64,000 bases of DNA from Paucibacter sp. KCTC 42545 (lineage in GTDB: Bacteria; Pseudomonadota; Gammaproteobacteria; Burkholderiales; Burkholderiaceae_C), in the NCBI RefSeq assembly GCF_001477625.1, contig NZ_CP013692.1:3038001-3102000 (forward strand). Direction: 5' to 3'. Within the stretch, counting starts at the first letter, position 1, and each line of letters begins with the position of its first letter. The notes under the pieces are model-generated. The model was not told the DNA's origin. It searched no databases and was given only the letters and a program-made list of their open reading frames with translations. This document shows, piece after piece, positions 53,742 through 63,415 of this stretch. The translations under genes and the position numbers were made by a program.

Positions 53742-54500
53742 ATGAACGACGAACAACTGCTGCGCTATTCACGCCACATCCTGCTGGACGATATTGGCAT
53801 CGAAGGCCAAAGCCGCCTGCTGGCCGCCAAGGCCTTGATCATTGGTGCCGGCGGGCTGGGCTCTCCGGTCGCGCTTTACCTGGCCTCGGCCGGTGTGGGC
53901 GAGCTGACCCTGGTTGATGACGACACGGTGGACCTGACCAATCTGCAGCGCCAGATCGCCCACACCAGTGCCCGCGTCGGCCTGCCCAAGGTCGAATCCA
54001 TGCAGCAAAGCCTGGCCGCCATCAATGCCGATGTGCGGGTGCGAACCATCCAACAACGCGCCGACGCCGCCCTGTTGGACGAGCTGGTGGCACAGGCCGA
54101 TATCGTGCTGGACTGCTGCGACAACTTCGCTACCCGCCAAGCCATCAACTCCGCCTGCGTCAAGTACGGCAAGCCGCTCGCCTCGGGCGCGGCGATTGGC
54201 TTCGACGGGCAAGTCAGCCTGTTCAACAGTCGCCAGGCCGATTCGCCCTGCTACGCCTGCCTGTTCCCGCCAGAGAGCGCGGTTGATGAAGTGCGCTGCG
54301 CCACCATGGGCGTGTTCGCGCCGCTGGTGGGCATCATCGGCAGCATGCAAGCGGCTGAAGCGCTCAAGCAACTGATTGGACTGCCTACGCCGCTGAGCCG
54401 GCGCCTGCAGATGCTGGACGCGCGCCGCATGGAGTGGACCGAGATTGAAGTTCGCCCCGATCCCAGTTGCCCGGTTTGCGCCCAGTCCCGGCAAAACTGA
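53742..54500 (+). CDS. moeB: MoeB/ThiF-type sulfur-carrier adenylyltransferase
   Basis: A 252-residue E1-like enzyme adenylating the C-terminus of MoaD or ThiS for sulfur transfer in molybdopterin or thiamine synthesis. It has GAGGLGSPVALYLASAGVG (nucleotide-binding), DDDTVDLTNLQRQIAH, LDCCDNFATR, and the zinc pairs CYAC and CPVC. MNDEQLLRYSRHILLDDIGIEGQ is the usual start; ATG at 53730 gives four extra residues. No rhodanese domain. Terminator of ctpA precedes it. Confidence 0.92.
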   Translation: MNDEQLLRYSRHILLDDIGIEGQSRLLAAKALIIGAGGLGSPVALYLASAGVGELTLVDDDTVDLTNLQRQIAHTSARVGLPKVESMQQSLAAINADVRVRTIQQRADAALLDELVAQADIVLDCCDNFATRQAINSACVKYGKPLASGAAIGFDGQVSLFNSRQADSPCYACLFPPESAVDEVRCATMGVFAPLVGIIGSMQAAEALKQLIGLPTPLSRRLQMLDARRMEWTEIEVRPDPSCPVCAQSRQN

Positions 54501-54573
54501 GCGGAAAAACTGAGAGGAAAAACGCCCATTTGGCACGCTGCAAAGCAGCGACCAAGCCTGCGAAACTAGCACC

Positions 54574-55476
54574 ATGAACAAACGCAAAGACCTCACCCTG
54601 CGCAACTTCCCCAGCGCCAAAGAAGAAGTTCGCGCCACCCGGCCCCTGCCCAATTACGACGGCCCGGAAAGCGCCTACCGCCTCGCCTTTGACGACAGCG
54701 AGTTTCTGCTGCGCGACGATCTGCGCCCGGTGCGCATGCAGTTGGAGCTACTCAAGCCCGAGCTGGTGCAGCACGAGCAAGGCATCAAAAGCACCATCGT
54801 GATCTTCGGCAGCGCCCGCATCAAGTCGCGTGAGGACGCCCAGCGCGCCCTGGAGCAGGCGCAAAACAGCCAGGCCGCCCAAGCCGATAACGCCACGCTC
54901 AAACGTGCCGAGCAACAGCTGCGCATGAGCGACTATTACGAAGAAGCGCGCCGATTCGCCAATATCGTCACCCGCGCCTCGGTGGAGCGGGCCGACCCGA
55001 TCTACATCGTCACCGGCGGCGGCCCCGGCATCATGGAAGCCGGCAATCGCGGCGCCTACGAAGCGGGCGGCAAAAGCATCGGTCTGAACATCGTGCTGCC
55101 GCATGAGCAGATCCCCAACCCCTACATCACGCCGGAGCTGTGCTTCCGCTTCCACTACTTTGCGCTGCGCAAGATGCATTTCTTGATGCGCTCGGTGGCC
55201 CTGGTCTGCTTCCCCGGCGGCTTCGGCACGCTGGATGAGTTGTTCGAGACCATGACGCTGATCCAGACCGGCAAATGCCGGCGCCGCCCCATTCTCTTGT
55301 TCGGCCGCGATTTCTGGACCCGGCTGATCAACTTCGAACTCTTGATCGAAACCGGCATGATTACGGCGGGCGACGAGAAGCTCTTCCACTTCGTCGAAAC
55401 CGCCGAAGAAGCCTGGGCGCTGCTGGAATCGACCTATGACCTCGATCCCATGCCCGTGGGTGGCGACGGGGTCTGA
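54574..55476 (+). CDS. LOG-family protein
   Basis: A 300-residue LOG/TIGR00730-family protein of the longer, Proteobacterial type. Motifs: IVTGGGPGIMEAGNRGA and PGGFGTLDELFE (phosphoribohydrolase signature). Members release nucleobase from nucleoside monophosphates; plant-type LOGs activate cytokinins, and bacterial paralogues are often AMP/pyrimidine nucleosidases. N-terminal 70 residues are family-extra. Confidence 0.93.
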   Translation: MNKRKDLTLRNFPSAKEEVRATRPLPNYDGPESAYRLAFDDSEFLLRDDLRPVRMQLELLKPELVQHEQGIKSTIVIFGSARIKSREDAQRALEQAQNSQAAQADNATLKRAEQQLRMSDYYEEARRFANIVTRASVERADPIYIVTGGGPGIMEAGNRGAYEAGGKSIGLNIVLPHEQIPNPYITPELCFRFHYFALRKMHFLMRSVALVCFPGGFGTLDELFETMTLIQTGKCRRRPILLFGRDFWTRLINFELLIETGMITAGDEKLFHFVETAEEAWALLESTYDLDPMPVGGDGV

Positions 55477-55491
55477 TCGCCCGCGCCAAGC

Positions 55492-55513
55492 CTATCGCCT
55501 GCCGGGGCGATAG
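55492..55513. other. Hairpin between LOG gene and arginase gene
   Basis: Perfect 8-bp arms CTATCGCC/GGCGATAG with a 6-base loop, 16 bases after the LOG stop. No T-run; could be a weak terminator or operator for the arginase gene. Confidence 0.4.
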
Positions 55514-55587
55514 ACTGCTGGCCTGACGACATCGGCCGGCTGAGGCCAAACGCCCCTCAGCCCACCACTCCCCTGCAAGGAATTCGC

Positions 55588-56508
55588 ATGACCACCCTCA
55601 GATCCGTATCCCTGATCGGCGCGCCCACCGACATCGGCGCCGGCGCACGCGGCGCCAGCATGGGCCCCGAAGCCCTGCGCGTGGCCGACCTGGCCGCCGC
55701 ATTGCAAAGCCATGGCGTTGAAGTCGCCGACCGCGGCAATCTGCTCGGCCCCGCCAACCCCTGGCTGCCGCCTGTTGACGGCTACCGCCACCTGAATGAA
55801 GTGACGGCCTGGAACCAGTCCGTCCACGATGCCGTCTACGCCGAACTGAAGCTCGGCCGCATGCCCATCTTGTTGGGCGGCGACCATTGCTTGGGCCTGG
55901 GCTCCATCAGCGCCGTGGCCAAGCATTGCCGCGAAGTTGGCAAGAAGCTGCGCATCTTGTGGCTGGATGCCCATGCCGACTTCAACACCAGCCAGCTCAC
56001 GCCCAGCGGCAATATCCACGGCATGCCGGTCGCCTGCCTGTGCGGCTTTGGCCCGCAGCAGCTGATCGAGATCGGCGGCCAGGTGCCGGCCATCAGCCCG
56101 AAGTGGGTGCGCCAGATCGGCATCCGCAGCGTCGACGCGGGCGAAAAGCGCTTTGTGCATGAGCAGGAGCTGGAAGTCTTCGACATGCGCTACATCGACG
56201 AGATGGGCATGCGCCACGCGATGGAACTGGCCCTGGCCACGCTGGACGCCAACACCCATCTGCACGTCAGCTTCGACGTCGACTTCCTCGACCCCGACAT
56301 CGCCCCCGGCGTTGGCACCACCGTGCCCGGCGGCCCCAGCTACCGCGAAGCCCAGCTGTGCATGGAAATGATTGCCGACACCGGCTTCATGGCCTCGCTG
56401 GATGTGATGGAACTCAACCCCGCACTGGACTTGCAAAACAAGACCGCCAAGGTGGCGGTGGACTTGATTGAGTCGCTGTTTGGCAAATCAACGCTCATGC
56501 GCAAGTAA
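55588..56508 (+). CDS. rocF: Arginase
   Basis: A 306-residue manganese arginase converting arginine to ornithine and urea. Metal motifs GGDHCLGLGSIS, DAHADFNTSQLTPSGNIHGMPVA and SFDVDFLDPDIAPGVGT are all intact. AAGGA lies upstream of the ATG. The rocF name rests on family membership. No urease or ornithine-catabolic gene is nearby. Confidence 0.95.
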   Translation: MTTLRSVSLIGAPTDIGAGARGASMGPEALRVADLAAALQSHGVEVADRGNLLGPANPWLPPVDGYRHLNEVTAWNQSVHDAVYAELKLGRMPILLGGDHCLGLGSISAVAKHCREVGKKLRILWLDAHADFNTSQLTPSGNIHGMPVACLCGFGPQQLIEIGGQVPAISPKWVRQIGIRSVDAGEKRFVHEQELEVFDMRYIDEMGMRHAMELALATLDANTHLHVSFDVDFLDPDIAPGVGTTVPGGPSYREAQLCMEMIADTGFMASLDVMELNPALDLQNKTAKVAVDLIESLFGKSTLMRK

Positions 56509-56549
56509 GTTTGCCCAGCCGGTGGCTGAGGGCAAGAGTACCTTGATGT

Positions 56550-56710
56550 GATTCTTATGACTTTGCGGGACAGACCGAGCCGTACGCGGCGAGCTCTGTC
56601 CCCAACTGTTCAAGCCCTGCCCTTGGCAGACGGCAAATCAACTCTCATGCGATTCTTATGACCTTGTGGGACAGACCGCGCCGTACCCCGGCGAGCTCTG
56701 TCCCCAACTG
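56550..56710 (+). repeat. Duplicated hairpin repeat after arginase
   Basis: Two direct copies about 60 bases long (56550-56608 and 56651-56710). Each has the inverted arms GGGACAGA and TCTGTCCC (8 bp) with a smaller inner stem (GCCG/CGGC), so each can form an extended hairpin. The second copy is preceded by 20 bases (56632-56651) that match the last arginase codons (56482-56501) at 19 of 20 positions. Confidence 0.85.
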
Positions 56711-56751
56711 CTTTGGCCCGCCCCGCAGCGGCAAGCTGCTAGCGCAAGTCC

Positions 56752-57570
56752 TCAAGCACTAACGATCCATCCCTCCAAGGGATCCATTCCAGCCGGCAGA
56801 CCAAAGTTCGCCTGCCGGCTCGCCCAAGCCGCCTGCAGCAGGCATAACACCGCATCCAAGCGGTCACCGCTGGCATCATCAATCAAGGCATCGCGCTGGG
56901 CGTGGCTGAGCTTCAGGCGCAGCCCCAAGCGGCTGCGGCCTTGTTCCAGCGCCTCGATCAAATCCTTGCGGGCAATCAGGCGCTCCGGCGTTTGCTTGAG
57001 CTTGTCATCGCTTTTGTAGCTGCGCCGCCCCAGAATCTCCCGCGCCAGCAGGCCGGGATAGGCCTCCAAAGCCTGCCGCTTGGCATCGCCGACATGCAGA
57101 CCCGGCAATGAAACACCCGCCTGCAAAAGCAGGGGCACCCCCGCGTGCAGCATGAAAGCCACTGGCGGGTTGACCCACTTCATGCTGGGGGACGAACCCG
57201 CCGGCCCATCACAGGCGCGGTGGGCGAATTTACCCCCGACCGGCCGGGCCGCGCAAAAGGCTGCGAACAAGCGGCGGATGTCCTCGCGCGGCAGCTGGGT
57301 GTAGTGGCGCATCAAGCCCAGCCAATCCTGCGGCCAACCCAAGTGATCGACGAGCTCCCGAGGCAAGCCAAAGGGCAAATCGAAGCCACCCACCCACGCA
57401 CCGGGCTGGGCCAGAAACTCACCGAACTCGCCCAAGCTGTCGAAACTGCGCAGCCCATCCAGGCGCAAGACCTGACCCTGCGGGGCTAGATGGCCTTGCG
57501 CCATCACGATAGGTTTGCGCCGGCTCGGTGCGCTGCTGAAATCCACCCCAATGATCGGAGTTGGGGACAT
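56752..57570 (-). CDS. DUF429-domain protein
   Basis: A 272-residue DUF429 protein with an RNase H-like fold: early GVDFSSAPSRRKPIV (acidic metal residue), GGFDLPFGLPRELVDHLGWP, and late DRLDAVLCLLQAAW. Function unknown; a nuclease role is only suggested by the fold. The ATG at 57570 begins the family sequence; the open frame runs upstream across the divergent peptidase gene but is not coding. Confidence 0.85.
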   Translation of the reverse strand: MSPTPIIGVDFSSAPSRRKPIVMAQGHLAPQGQVLRLDGLRSFDSLGEFGEFLAQPGAWVGGFDLPFGLPRELVDHLGWPQDWLGLMRHYTQLPREDIRRLFAAFCAARPVGGKFAHRACDGPAGSSPSMKWVNPPVAFMLHAGVPLLLQAGVSLPGLHVGDAKRQALEAYPGLLAREILGRRSYKSDDKLKQTPERLIARKDLIEALEQGRSRLGLRLKLSHAQRDALIDDASGDRLDAVLCLLQAAWASRQANFGLPAGMDPLEGWIVSA

Positions 57571-57645
57571 AGGAGGCGTGCTTTGTTTTGTCGCGCTAGA
57601 GTGCATGCTCAGCAATGTAGCTTTGAACAAAATCGGAGACCGCGC

Positions 57646-59214
57646 ATGGCAGACAAAGACACCCCGGCCGAAACGGACAAGCACCGGCGTGAGCCCCCCA
57701 GCCCCGAGCTTCCCGTCGAGCGACTGGTCACCACCGAACACAAGCTGAGCATCGGCAAGACCACCCTCAACTACCAAGCCACTTGCGGCACCGTCGTCTT
57801 GCGCGAGCCCGATTCCAGTGAGCCCGAAGGCAAGGGCCAGTCCAAGGGCGAGAAGGCGCGTGCCAGCATCTTCTTCATCGCCTACACGCTCAAAACGCCG
57901 AAGACGGCAAACCCAACAAGCGCGGCCAAGAAGCCAGCGCAGCCACGCCCCATCACCTTCAGCTTCAACGGCGGGCCGGGCTCGTCCAGCGTCTGGCTGC
58001 ATCTGGGCCTGCTGGGGCCCAAGCGTGTGCCCACCGATGCGATGGGCCAATGCGGCACGCCGCCCTATGCGCTGACGGATAACGAATTCACGCTGCTGAC
58101 CGACTCCGACCTCGTCTTCATCGACCCCGTGGGCACCGGCCACTCGCGCGTCGCCGAGGGCGAAAAGATGGCTGAGTTCCACGACTACCAGCGCGACCTC
58201 GACGCCGTGGGCGAGTTCATCCGCCTCTACCTGACCCGCCACGGGCGCTGGTCCAGCCCCAAATACCTGATCGGTGAAAGCTACGGCACCACCCGCGCTG
58301 CAGGCCTGTCGCGCCACTTGCAAGACAAGCACAACATCCACGTCAACGGCTTGATGCTGGTGTCGATGGCGGTGGACTTTCAAACCCTCAGCTTCGACCA
58401 CGGCAATGAGCTGCCCTACCCGCTCTACCTGCCCACTTACGCGGCCACGGCCTGGTACCACCACGCCTTGTCAACGGCCATGCAGAAGAAGCCGCTCAAG
58501 GCCGTGGTGGCCGAGGCCGAGACCTTTGCCAATACCGACTATCTGCTCGCCCTGATGCAGGGCTCACGCCTGAACCCGGAGCGCCGCGAGCAGATTGCCG
58601 AGCGCCTCGCTCAGCTCACCGGTTTGAGCAAAGCCTATGTGCTGCGCTGTGATCTGCGGCCGAACGAGTTCCGTTTTTTCAAGGAACTGCTGCGAGACCG
58701 GGGCCAGACCGTGGGCCGCCTGGACAGCCGCTTCCTGGGCCTGGACCGCGACGATGCGGGCGAGCAGCCCGAGGACGATGCCGGCATGAACAATCTGGTG
58801 GGCGCCTACGCAGTCGGCATCAACCGCCTGCTGCACGAGACCCTGGGCTACAAGAACGATGCGCCCTACACCGTCATCGCCCCTCTGTGGAAGAGCTGGA
58901 CCTGGAAGGGCTTCGAGAACAAATACGTCAACGTCGGCGACAGCTTGCGCCGCGCGATGCACGCCTGCCCGGATATGCGGGTCTATGTGGCCAGCGGCTA
59001 TTTCGACCTGGCCACGCCGCACGCGGCGGGTGACTACACCCTCTCCCACCTGGGCCTGCGCGCACCGCTGACGGACAATGTGCAAGTCAGCTATTTCGAG
59101 GCCGGCCACATGATGTACATCCACCCCCCATCGCTGGCCCGCATGGCCACCGAGCTGCGCCAATTCGTGCGCAGTGATTTGAACGCCTCAACGTCAGCGA
59201 GCTCGAAACAATGA
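57646..59214 (+). CDS. S10-family serine carboxypeptidase-like peptidase
   Basis: A 522-residue S10 peptidase: NGGPGSSSVWLHLGLLGP oxyanion region, Ser212 (GESYGTT), Asp454 (YFDLATP) and His488 (GHMMYIH). S10 enzymes remove C-terminal residues from peptides. No signal peptide, and a charged N-terminus (MADKDTPAETDKHRREPP), so it is probably cytoplasmic, unlike most S10 enzymes. GGAG precedes the ATG. Its stop overlaps the asparaginase start by 4 bases. Confidence 0.92.
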   Translation: MADKDTPAETDKHRREPPSPELPVERLVTTEHKLSIGKTTLNYQATCGTVVLREPDSSEPEGKGQSKGEKARASIFFIAYTLKTPKTANPTSAAKKPAQPRPITFSFNGGPGSSSVWLHLGLLGPKRVPTDAMGQCGTPPYALTDNEFTLLTDSDLVFIDPVGTGHSRVAEGEKMAEFHDYQRDLDAVGEFIRLYLTRHGRWSSPKYLIGESYGTTRAAGLSRHLQDKHNIHVNGLMLVSMAVDFQTLSFDHGNELPYPLYLPTYAATAWYHHALSTAMQKKPLKAVVAEAETFANTDYLLALMQGSRLNPERREQIAERLAQLTGLSKAYVLRCDLRPNEFRFFKELLRDRGQTVGRLDSRFLGLDRDDAGEQPEDDAGMNNLVGAYAVGINRLLHETLGYKNDAPYTVIAPLWKSWTWKGFENKYVNVGDSLRRAMHACPDMRVYVASGYFDLATPHAAGDYTLSHLGLRAPLTDNVQVSYFEAGHMMYIHPPSLARMATELRQFVRSDLNASTSASSKQ

Positions 59215-60242
59215 GCCACCCCATCCTGGTTGAAGTGCTGCGCGGCGCGCATGTGGAGTCCGCTCACAGCGGCTCCCTGGCCATCGTCGACGCCGACGGC
59301 CGCCTAGTGCGGGCGCTCGGCGATATCGAGCGGCCGATCTTCCCCCGCTCGGCCGTCAAGGCCTTGCAAGCCCTGCCCTTGGTGGAGAGCGGCGCGGCCG
59401 ATCGCTTTGCGCTGACGGATGCGGAGCTGGCCATCGCCTGCGCCTCGCACAGCGGCGAGCCGGCGCATGTCGCCACGTCACTCGGCATGCTGAACAAGCT
59501 GGGCTTGGACGAGCGCGCGTTGGAATGCGGCAGCCACTGGCCCAGCCGCGAGCCGGTGTTGCGCGGCATGTTGGCGCGCGGAGAAACAGCCAGCGCCCTG
59601 CACAACAACTGCTCGGGCAAACATGCAGGCTTTGTTTGCGTGGCCTGCCAGATGGCGCTGGCGCAAGGCCATGAACCCGCAGAGTTTGTGCGCGGCTATA
59701 TCGCGCCCGAGCACGCCTTGATGCGCGAAGTCAGCGCGGCACTGGCCGCCGCCACCGATTGCGATTTGAGCCAGGCACCGCGCGGCACCGACGGCTGCTC
59801 CATCCCCACCTACGGCATCCCGCTGCGCAATTTGGCGCTGGGCTTTGCACGCCTGGGCACCGGCCAGGGCCTGAGCGCTGGTCGCGCCGCTGCCGCCAAA
59901 CGCCTGCGCCAGGCAGTGGCGGCTGCGCCGTTTTTTGTGGCCGGCAGCGAGCGCCTGGACACCGTGCTGATGCAGGCCTTGGGTGAGCGCCTGTTCTGCA
60001 AGGTCGGCGCCGAAGGCGTCTACTGCGCCAGCTTTCCTGAGCTAGGCCTGGGCCTGGCCTTGAAGATCGACGACGGCCAGGTGCGGGCGGCCGAGTGCGC
60101 CATGGCGGCCATCGCGCAGGCCCTGCTGCCCACACCAGGCGAGGAGGCTTCCGCCTTGCTGGCCCACTATGCCGACATGGCCTTGCACAACTGGCAAGGC
60201 GTGCATGTGGGCGCGGTGCGGGCCAGTGCGGCGCTGCGTTAA
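59211..60242 (+). CDS. Asparaginase, ReAV/Asparaginase_II type
   Basis: A 343-residue asparaginase of the Rhizobium-type family (PF06089-like), unrelated to the E. coli enzymes. Motifs: the SGSLAIVDADGRLV N-terminus, PRSAVKALQALPLVESGAAD, ACASHSGEPAHVATSLGML, NNCSGKHAGFVCVACQM and GTDGCSIPTYGIPLRNLALGFARL. Family members hydrolyse L-asparagine with Ser-Lys chemistry and a Cys-held zinc. It is translationally coupled to the S10 peptidase, suggesting joint use of peptide-derived asparagine. Confidence 0.93.
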   Translation: MSHPILVEVLRGAHVESAHSGSLAIVDADGRLVRALGDIERPIFPRSAVKALQALPLVESGAADRFALTDAELAIACASHSGEPAHVATSLGMLNKLGLDERALECGSHWPSREPVLRGMLARGETASALHNNCSGKHAGFVCVACQMALAQGHEPAEFVRGYIAPEHALMREVSAALAAATDCDLSQAPRGTDGCSIPTYGIPLRNLALGFARLGTGQGLSAGRAAAAKRLRQAVAAAPFFVAGSERLDTVLMQALGERLFCKVGAEGVYCASFPELGLGLALKIDDGQVRAAECAMAAIAQALLPTPGEEASALLAHYADMALHNWQGVHVGAVRASAALR

Positions 60243-60249
60243 GTTCAGT

Positions 60250-60270
60250 CCGCCGAGCGCAACTCGGCGG
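60250..60270. terminator. Hairpin between asparaginase and chemoreceptor genes
   Basis: 8-bp arms CCGCCGAG/CTCGGCGG, 5-base loop, 8 bases after the asparaginase stop, in a convergent gap. No long T-run. Confidence 0.6.
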
Positions 60271-60315
60271 CAGCGTCAAGTGACATCAAGCGGCAGCAAT
60301 CGGCTTTAAGCCGCT

Positions 60316-61872
60316 TCAAGCCAGCTTGAACACCGCCACCGATTTGGCCAGCTCATCGGCCTGACTCTGCAGGCTTTGCGCAGCGGCGGCGGACTGTTCC
60401 ACCAAGGCCGCGTTCTGCTGCGTCATATTGTCGAGTTGGCTGATGGCCTGGCCGATCTGGCCAATGCCGGTGCTCTGCTCGGCGGTCGAATGGCTGATCT
60501 CGGCCACGATGCTGCTGACGCGGCCAATCGAGGCAATCACCTCCTGCATGGTGCCGCCGGCACGCTCCACCAAGGCGGCGCCGGCCTCCACGCTTTCGCT
60601 GCTGGCGGTGATCAAGCCCTTGATCTCTTTGGCCGCTTCGGCCGAGCGTTGTGCCAGTGAGCGCACCTCGCTGGCCACCACGGCAAAGCCCCGGCCTTGC
60701 TCACCCGCACGAGCGGCTTCCACCGCCGCATTCAGCGCCAGGATATTGGTCTGAAAAGCGATGCCGTCGATGGTGGAGATGATGTCGCTGATCTTGTTGG
60801 ACGAGGTACTGATGCGGCTCATGGTGCTGACCACCTCGCCCACCACCGCCCCGCCGCGCTCGGCCACCCCGGCCGCCTCAGCAGCCAACTGATTGGCCTG
60901 CCGGGCCGAGTCGGCGTTATGTTTAACGCTGGCGGTCAGCTGTTCCATGGCCGCCGCGGTCTGCTCCAAATTGGAGGCCGCTTGTTCGGTACGGTGGCTA
61001 AGGTCATGACCGCCGGCGGCCACCTCGGCGGCCGCCGTGGCGATGCTGTCGGTCGCGCCGCGCACATTGCCAACCACATTGCGCAAGGAGTCCTGCATGG
61101 CCTTGACGCCACGCATCAGGTCCCCCGTTTCACTCTTGCCGCGCGGGACAATTTCTTCACTCAGATCCTGCCCAGCAATACGCACGGCCGACTCTTGAAG
61201 CTCGCTCAAGGGTTGCAAGATCGAGCGGATGTTGAAGAAGGTGTAGAAGCAAATCAAGATCAGGCTGCCGACCAGAATGAGCTGCAAACTCATGCGGATG
61301 CGCCGCTCATGAGCGGTAATTTGTGCGACCCCTTCTTCGGCGTCCTTATCGATCGCCGCCACCAGTTCGGCGAGCTTCTCCTCCAAGGGGCGCACGGCTT
61401 TCTTGGCATCGCCCAAGGCCTTATTGGCTTCGGACGGGTCTTGAAAGGCCTTGTCGCGCAGCTTACCCATGAAGACTTCCATCTCGGACTTGTACTTAGC
61501 CAAGCCTTCTTCGATGGATTTGTTCAGCTCCCGCTCAACCGGTGGAATGTCTAATTTAGCGAACTGCTGTTCTGCCTTGAGGAATCGCTCATGCGCCTTG
61601 ATCCAATCGCCGCGATACTTTTCCACCGCGGCCGCATCGGCCAGATTGATCAGCATGTCCTTTTCATAACGGCGCAAATTGCCGGCTTCGCCGCGCAAGA
61701 CCGATACATAAACCAGGGACTGGTTGTCGTTATCGACAAAGTGTTGAAACGCGGCGGTGGACTGACTCAGGCTGTACAAGCCCATGCCCCCCACCAAGAG
61801 CAATAAGCCCATCGAGATGGCGGCCAAGGCATACAAGCGGGCGCGCACTGTGAAATCCTGCAGATTCAGCAT
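60316..61872 (-). CDS. Methyl-accepting chemotaxis protein
   Basis: A 518-residue chemoreceptor. Two membrane helices ([23 protein letters not shown] and [16 protein letters not shown]) flank a periplasmic four-helix-bundle ligand domain. A HAMP domain follows, then the methylated signalling domain with the hairpin tip [39 protein letters not shown] precedes the ATG. The longer frame upstream is not coding. Ligand unknown; no che genes nearby. Confidence 0.95.
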   Translation of the reverse strand: MLNLQDFTVRARLYALAAISMGLLLLVGGMGLYSLSQSTAAFQHFVDNDNQSLVYVSVLRGEAGNLRRYEKDMLINLADAAAVEKYRGDWIKAHERFLKAEQQFAKLDIPPVERELNKSIEEGLAKYKSEMEVFMGKLRDKAFQDPSEANKALGDAKKAVRPLEEKLAELVAAIDKDAEEGVAQITAHERRIRMSLQLILVGSLILICFYTFFNIRSILQPLSELQESAVRIAGQDLSEEIVPRGKSETGDLMRGVKAMQDSLRNVVGNVRGATDSIATAAAEVAAGGHDLSHRTEQAASNLEQTAAAMEQLTASVKHNADSARQANQLAAEAAGVAERGGAVVGEVVSTMSRISTSSNKISDIISTIDGIAFQTNILALNAAVEAARAGEQGRGFAVVASEVRSLAQRSAEAAKEIKGLITASSESVEAGAALVERAGGTMQEVIASIGRVSSIVAEISHSTAEQSTGIGQIGQAISQLDNMTQQNAALVEQSAAAAQSLQSQADELAKSVAVFKLA

Positions 61873-62035
61873 CGTCGGCTCCTGGGGCAACAGCCCTCTT
61901 GGGTGCCTCCAATATATGCGATCCGCAGTTCGCACAACAACGAAAGAAGCGCCAGACGAGTCGGCCAAATTGCAACAGCGCAGGTGCGCCGGGCCGGTGC
62001 TTGGCTCTGCACCGGCGCCTGACGCGAGCGCCCGC

Positions 62036-63415
62036 TTAAACCAGTGCCTCCATGACCGCCACAAAGCGTGCGCGGACTTCATCTTGCGCCGCCTGCCCAA
62101 AGGCCCCGCCGGGCTGCAGGCGCAAGTGGCCCGCCACATAGACTTCGCGCAAGACCTGGCCCTGGGAGGCAAACAGCAAGCCGTCCAGCAGCGACGCTGG
62201 GGGCAGACCGGCCAGGCCGCTGGCCGCCGTGTCCAGCACCAGAAAGTCGGCCCGTGCGCCGGGTAGCAAACCCCATTGCTTGAAGCCAGCCGGCGCAGCG
62301 CTGCCCTGGCGCGCGGCTTCAAACAAACGCGCCGCCGTGCTGGGCTGGCGGCCCGGCGCAGCCGCCACATTGCGCTGCTGCAGGCCCAGGCGCTGGCCAT
62401 ACTCCAGCCAGCGCAGCTCTTCCACCCAGTTACGGGTGACATGGCTGTCCGAACCAATGCTGATGGGCACCTCGGCCGCCAGCCAGCCCGGCAGATCGAT
62501 CAAGCCGTCACCCAGATTGCCCTCGGTGCCGGGGCAGATCACCACGCTGGCGCCGCTGGCCGCCACTTGGGCGATTTCGTCTCGGGTGCTGTGGGTGGCA
62601 TGCACCAGATGCCAGCGTGCATCGGGCTTGAATTGGCTGCACAACCACTGCATCGGCCGCTGGCCGGTGGCGGCCAGGCAATCGCGCACCTCCTGCTGTT
62701 GCTCGCTGATGTGGATGTGGATGGGGATGTCGGCCTCGCCCACCAGCGCCTGCAGCGCCTGAATATCGTCGGCATTGGCCGCGCGCAGCGAATGCAGGGC
62801 CACGCCGGCATTCAGCAAGGGCCGCCGTGCGGCATTGATGCGCTGGCTGGCAGCCCAGACCCAGGCGGCGTCGGTCTTGAAGCGGCGCTGGTCCTCGCGC
62901 AAGCCGGGCTGACCGAAGCCGGAGCGGGCGTACAGCACCGGCAGCAGGGTCAGGCCGATGCCGACTTCGGCGGCCGCATCGGCCAGGGCCCAGCTCATCG
63001 CCAATTCATCGGAGTAGGCGCGGCCATCCGGGGCGTGCTGCAGGTAGTGGAACTCGCACACCTGGGTGTAGCCGCCGGCCAGCAGCTCCTGGTAAAGCTG
63101 GGCCGCCACGGCGCGCAGTTGCGCGGGGCTGAGCTTGAGGGCCAGGCCGTACATGCGGTCGCGCCAGGACCAAAAATCATCATCCCCCGCCTCGCGCCGC
63201 TCGGCCAGGCCAGCAAAAGCGCGCTGGAAGGCATGGCTATGCGTGTCCACCAAGCTGGGCAGCACCGGGCCGCTCAGCCGCATCGCGTCCGCAGGCTGAG
63301 CCTGGCCGACACGAATGTCTTGCCAATGTCCATCGGCACCCACGCTGAGCAGCACATCAGCTTGCCAGCGCCCCTCCACCCAGGCCCAGGCGGCCCAATA
63401 CAGCGCGGCGCTCAT
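62036..63415 (-). CDS. hutF: Formimidoylglutamate deiminase
   Basis: A 459-residue amidohydrolase of the HutF type, turning N-formimidoyl-glutamate into N-formyl-glutamate plus ammonia (five-step histidine degradation). Metal motifs: [19 protein letters not shown] (HxH), [14 protein letters not shown] and [11 protein letters not shown], plus [25 protein letters not shown]. Its ATG overlaps the hutG stop by 4 bases. Confidence 0.95.
   Translation of the reverse strand: MSAALYWAAWAWVEGRWQADVLLSVGADGHWQDIRVGQAQPADAMRLSGPVLPSLVDTHSHAFQRAFAGLAERREAGDDDFWSWRDRMYGLALKLSPAQLRAVAAQLYQELLAGGYTQVCEFHYLQHAPDGRAYSDELAMSWALADAAAEVGIGLTLLPVLYARSGFGQPGLREDQRRFKTDAAWVWAASQRINAARRPLLNAGVALHSLRAANADDIQALQALVGEADIPIHIHISEQQQEVRDCLAATGQRPMQWLCSQFKPDARWHLVHATHSTRDEIAQVAASGASVVICPGTEGNLGDGLIDLPGWLAAEVPISIGSDSHVTRNWVEELRWLEYGQRLGLQQRNVAAAPGRQPSTAARLFEAARQGSAAPAGFKQWGLLPGARADFLVLDTAASGLAGLPPASLLDGLLFASQGQVLREVYVAGHLRLQPGGAFGQAAQDEVRARFVAVMEALV

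Noticed and set aside
57571..58464. Upstream extension of the DUF429 frame
   Set aside because: Antisense to the S10 peptidase gene; the family sequence starts at 57570.
61873..62457. Upstream extension of the chemoreceptor frame
   Set aside because: Overlaps hutF out of frame; the ATG at 61872 has an AGGAG site and starts the first membrane helix.
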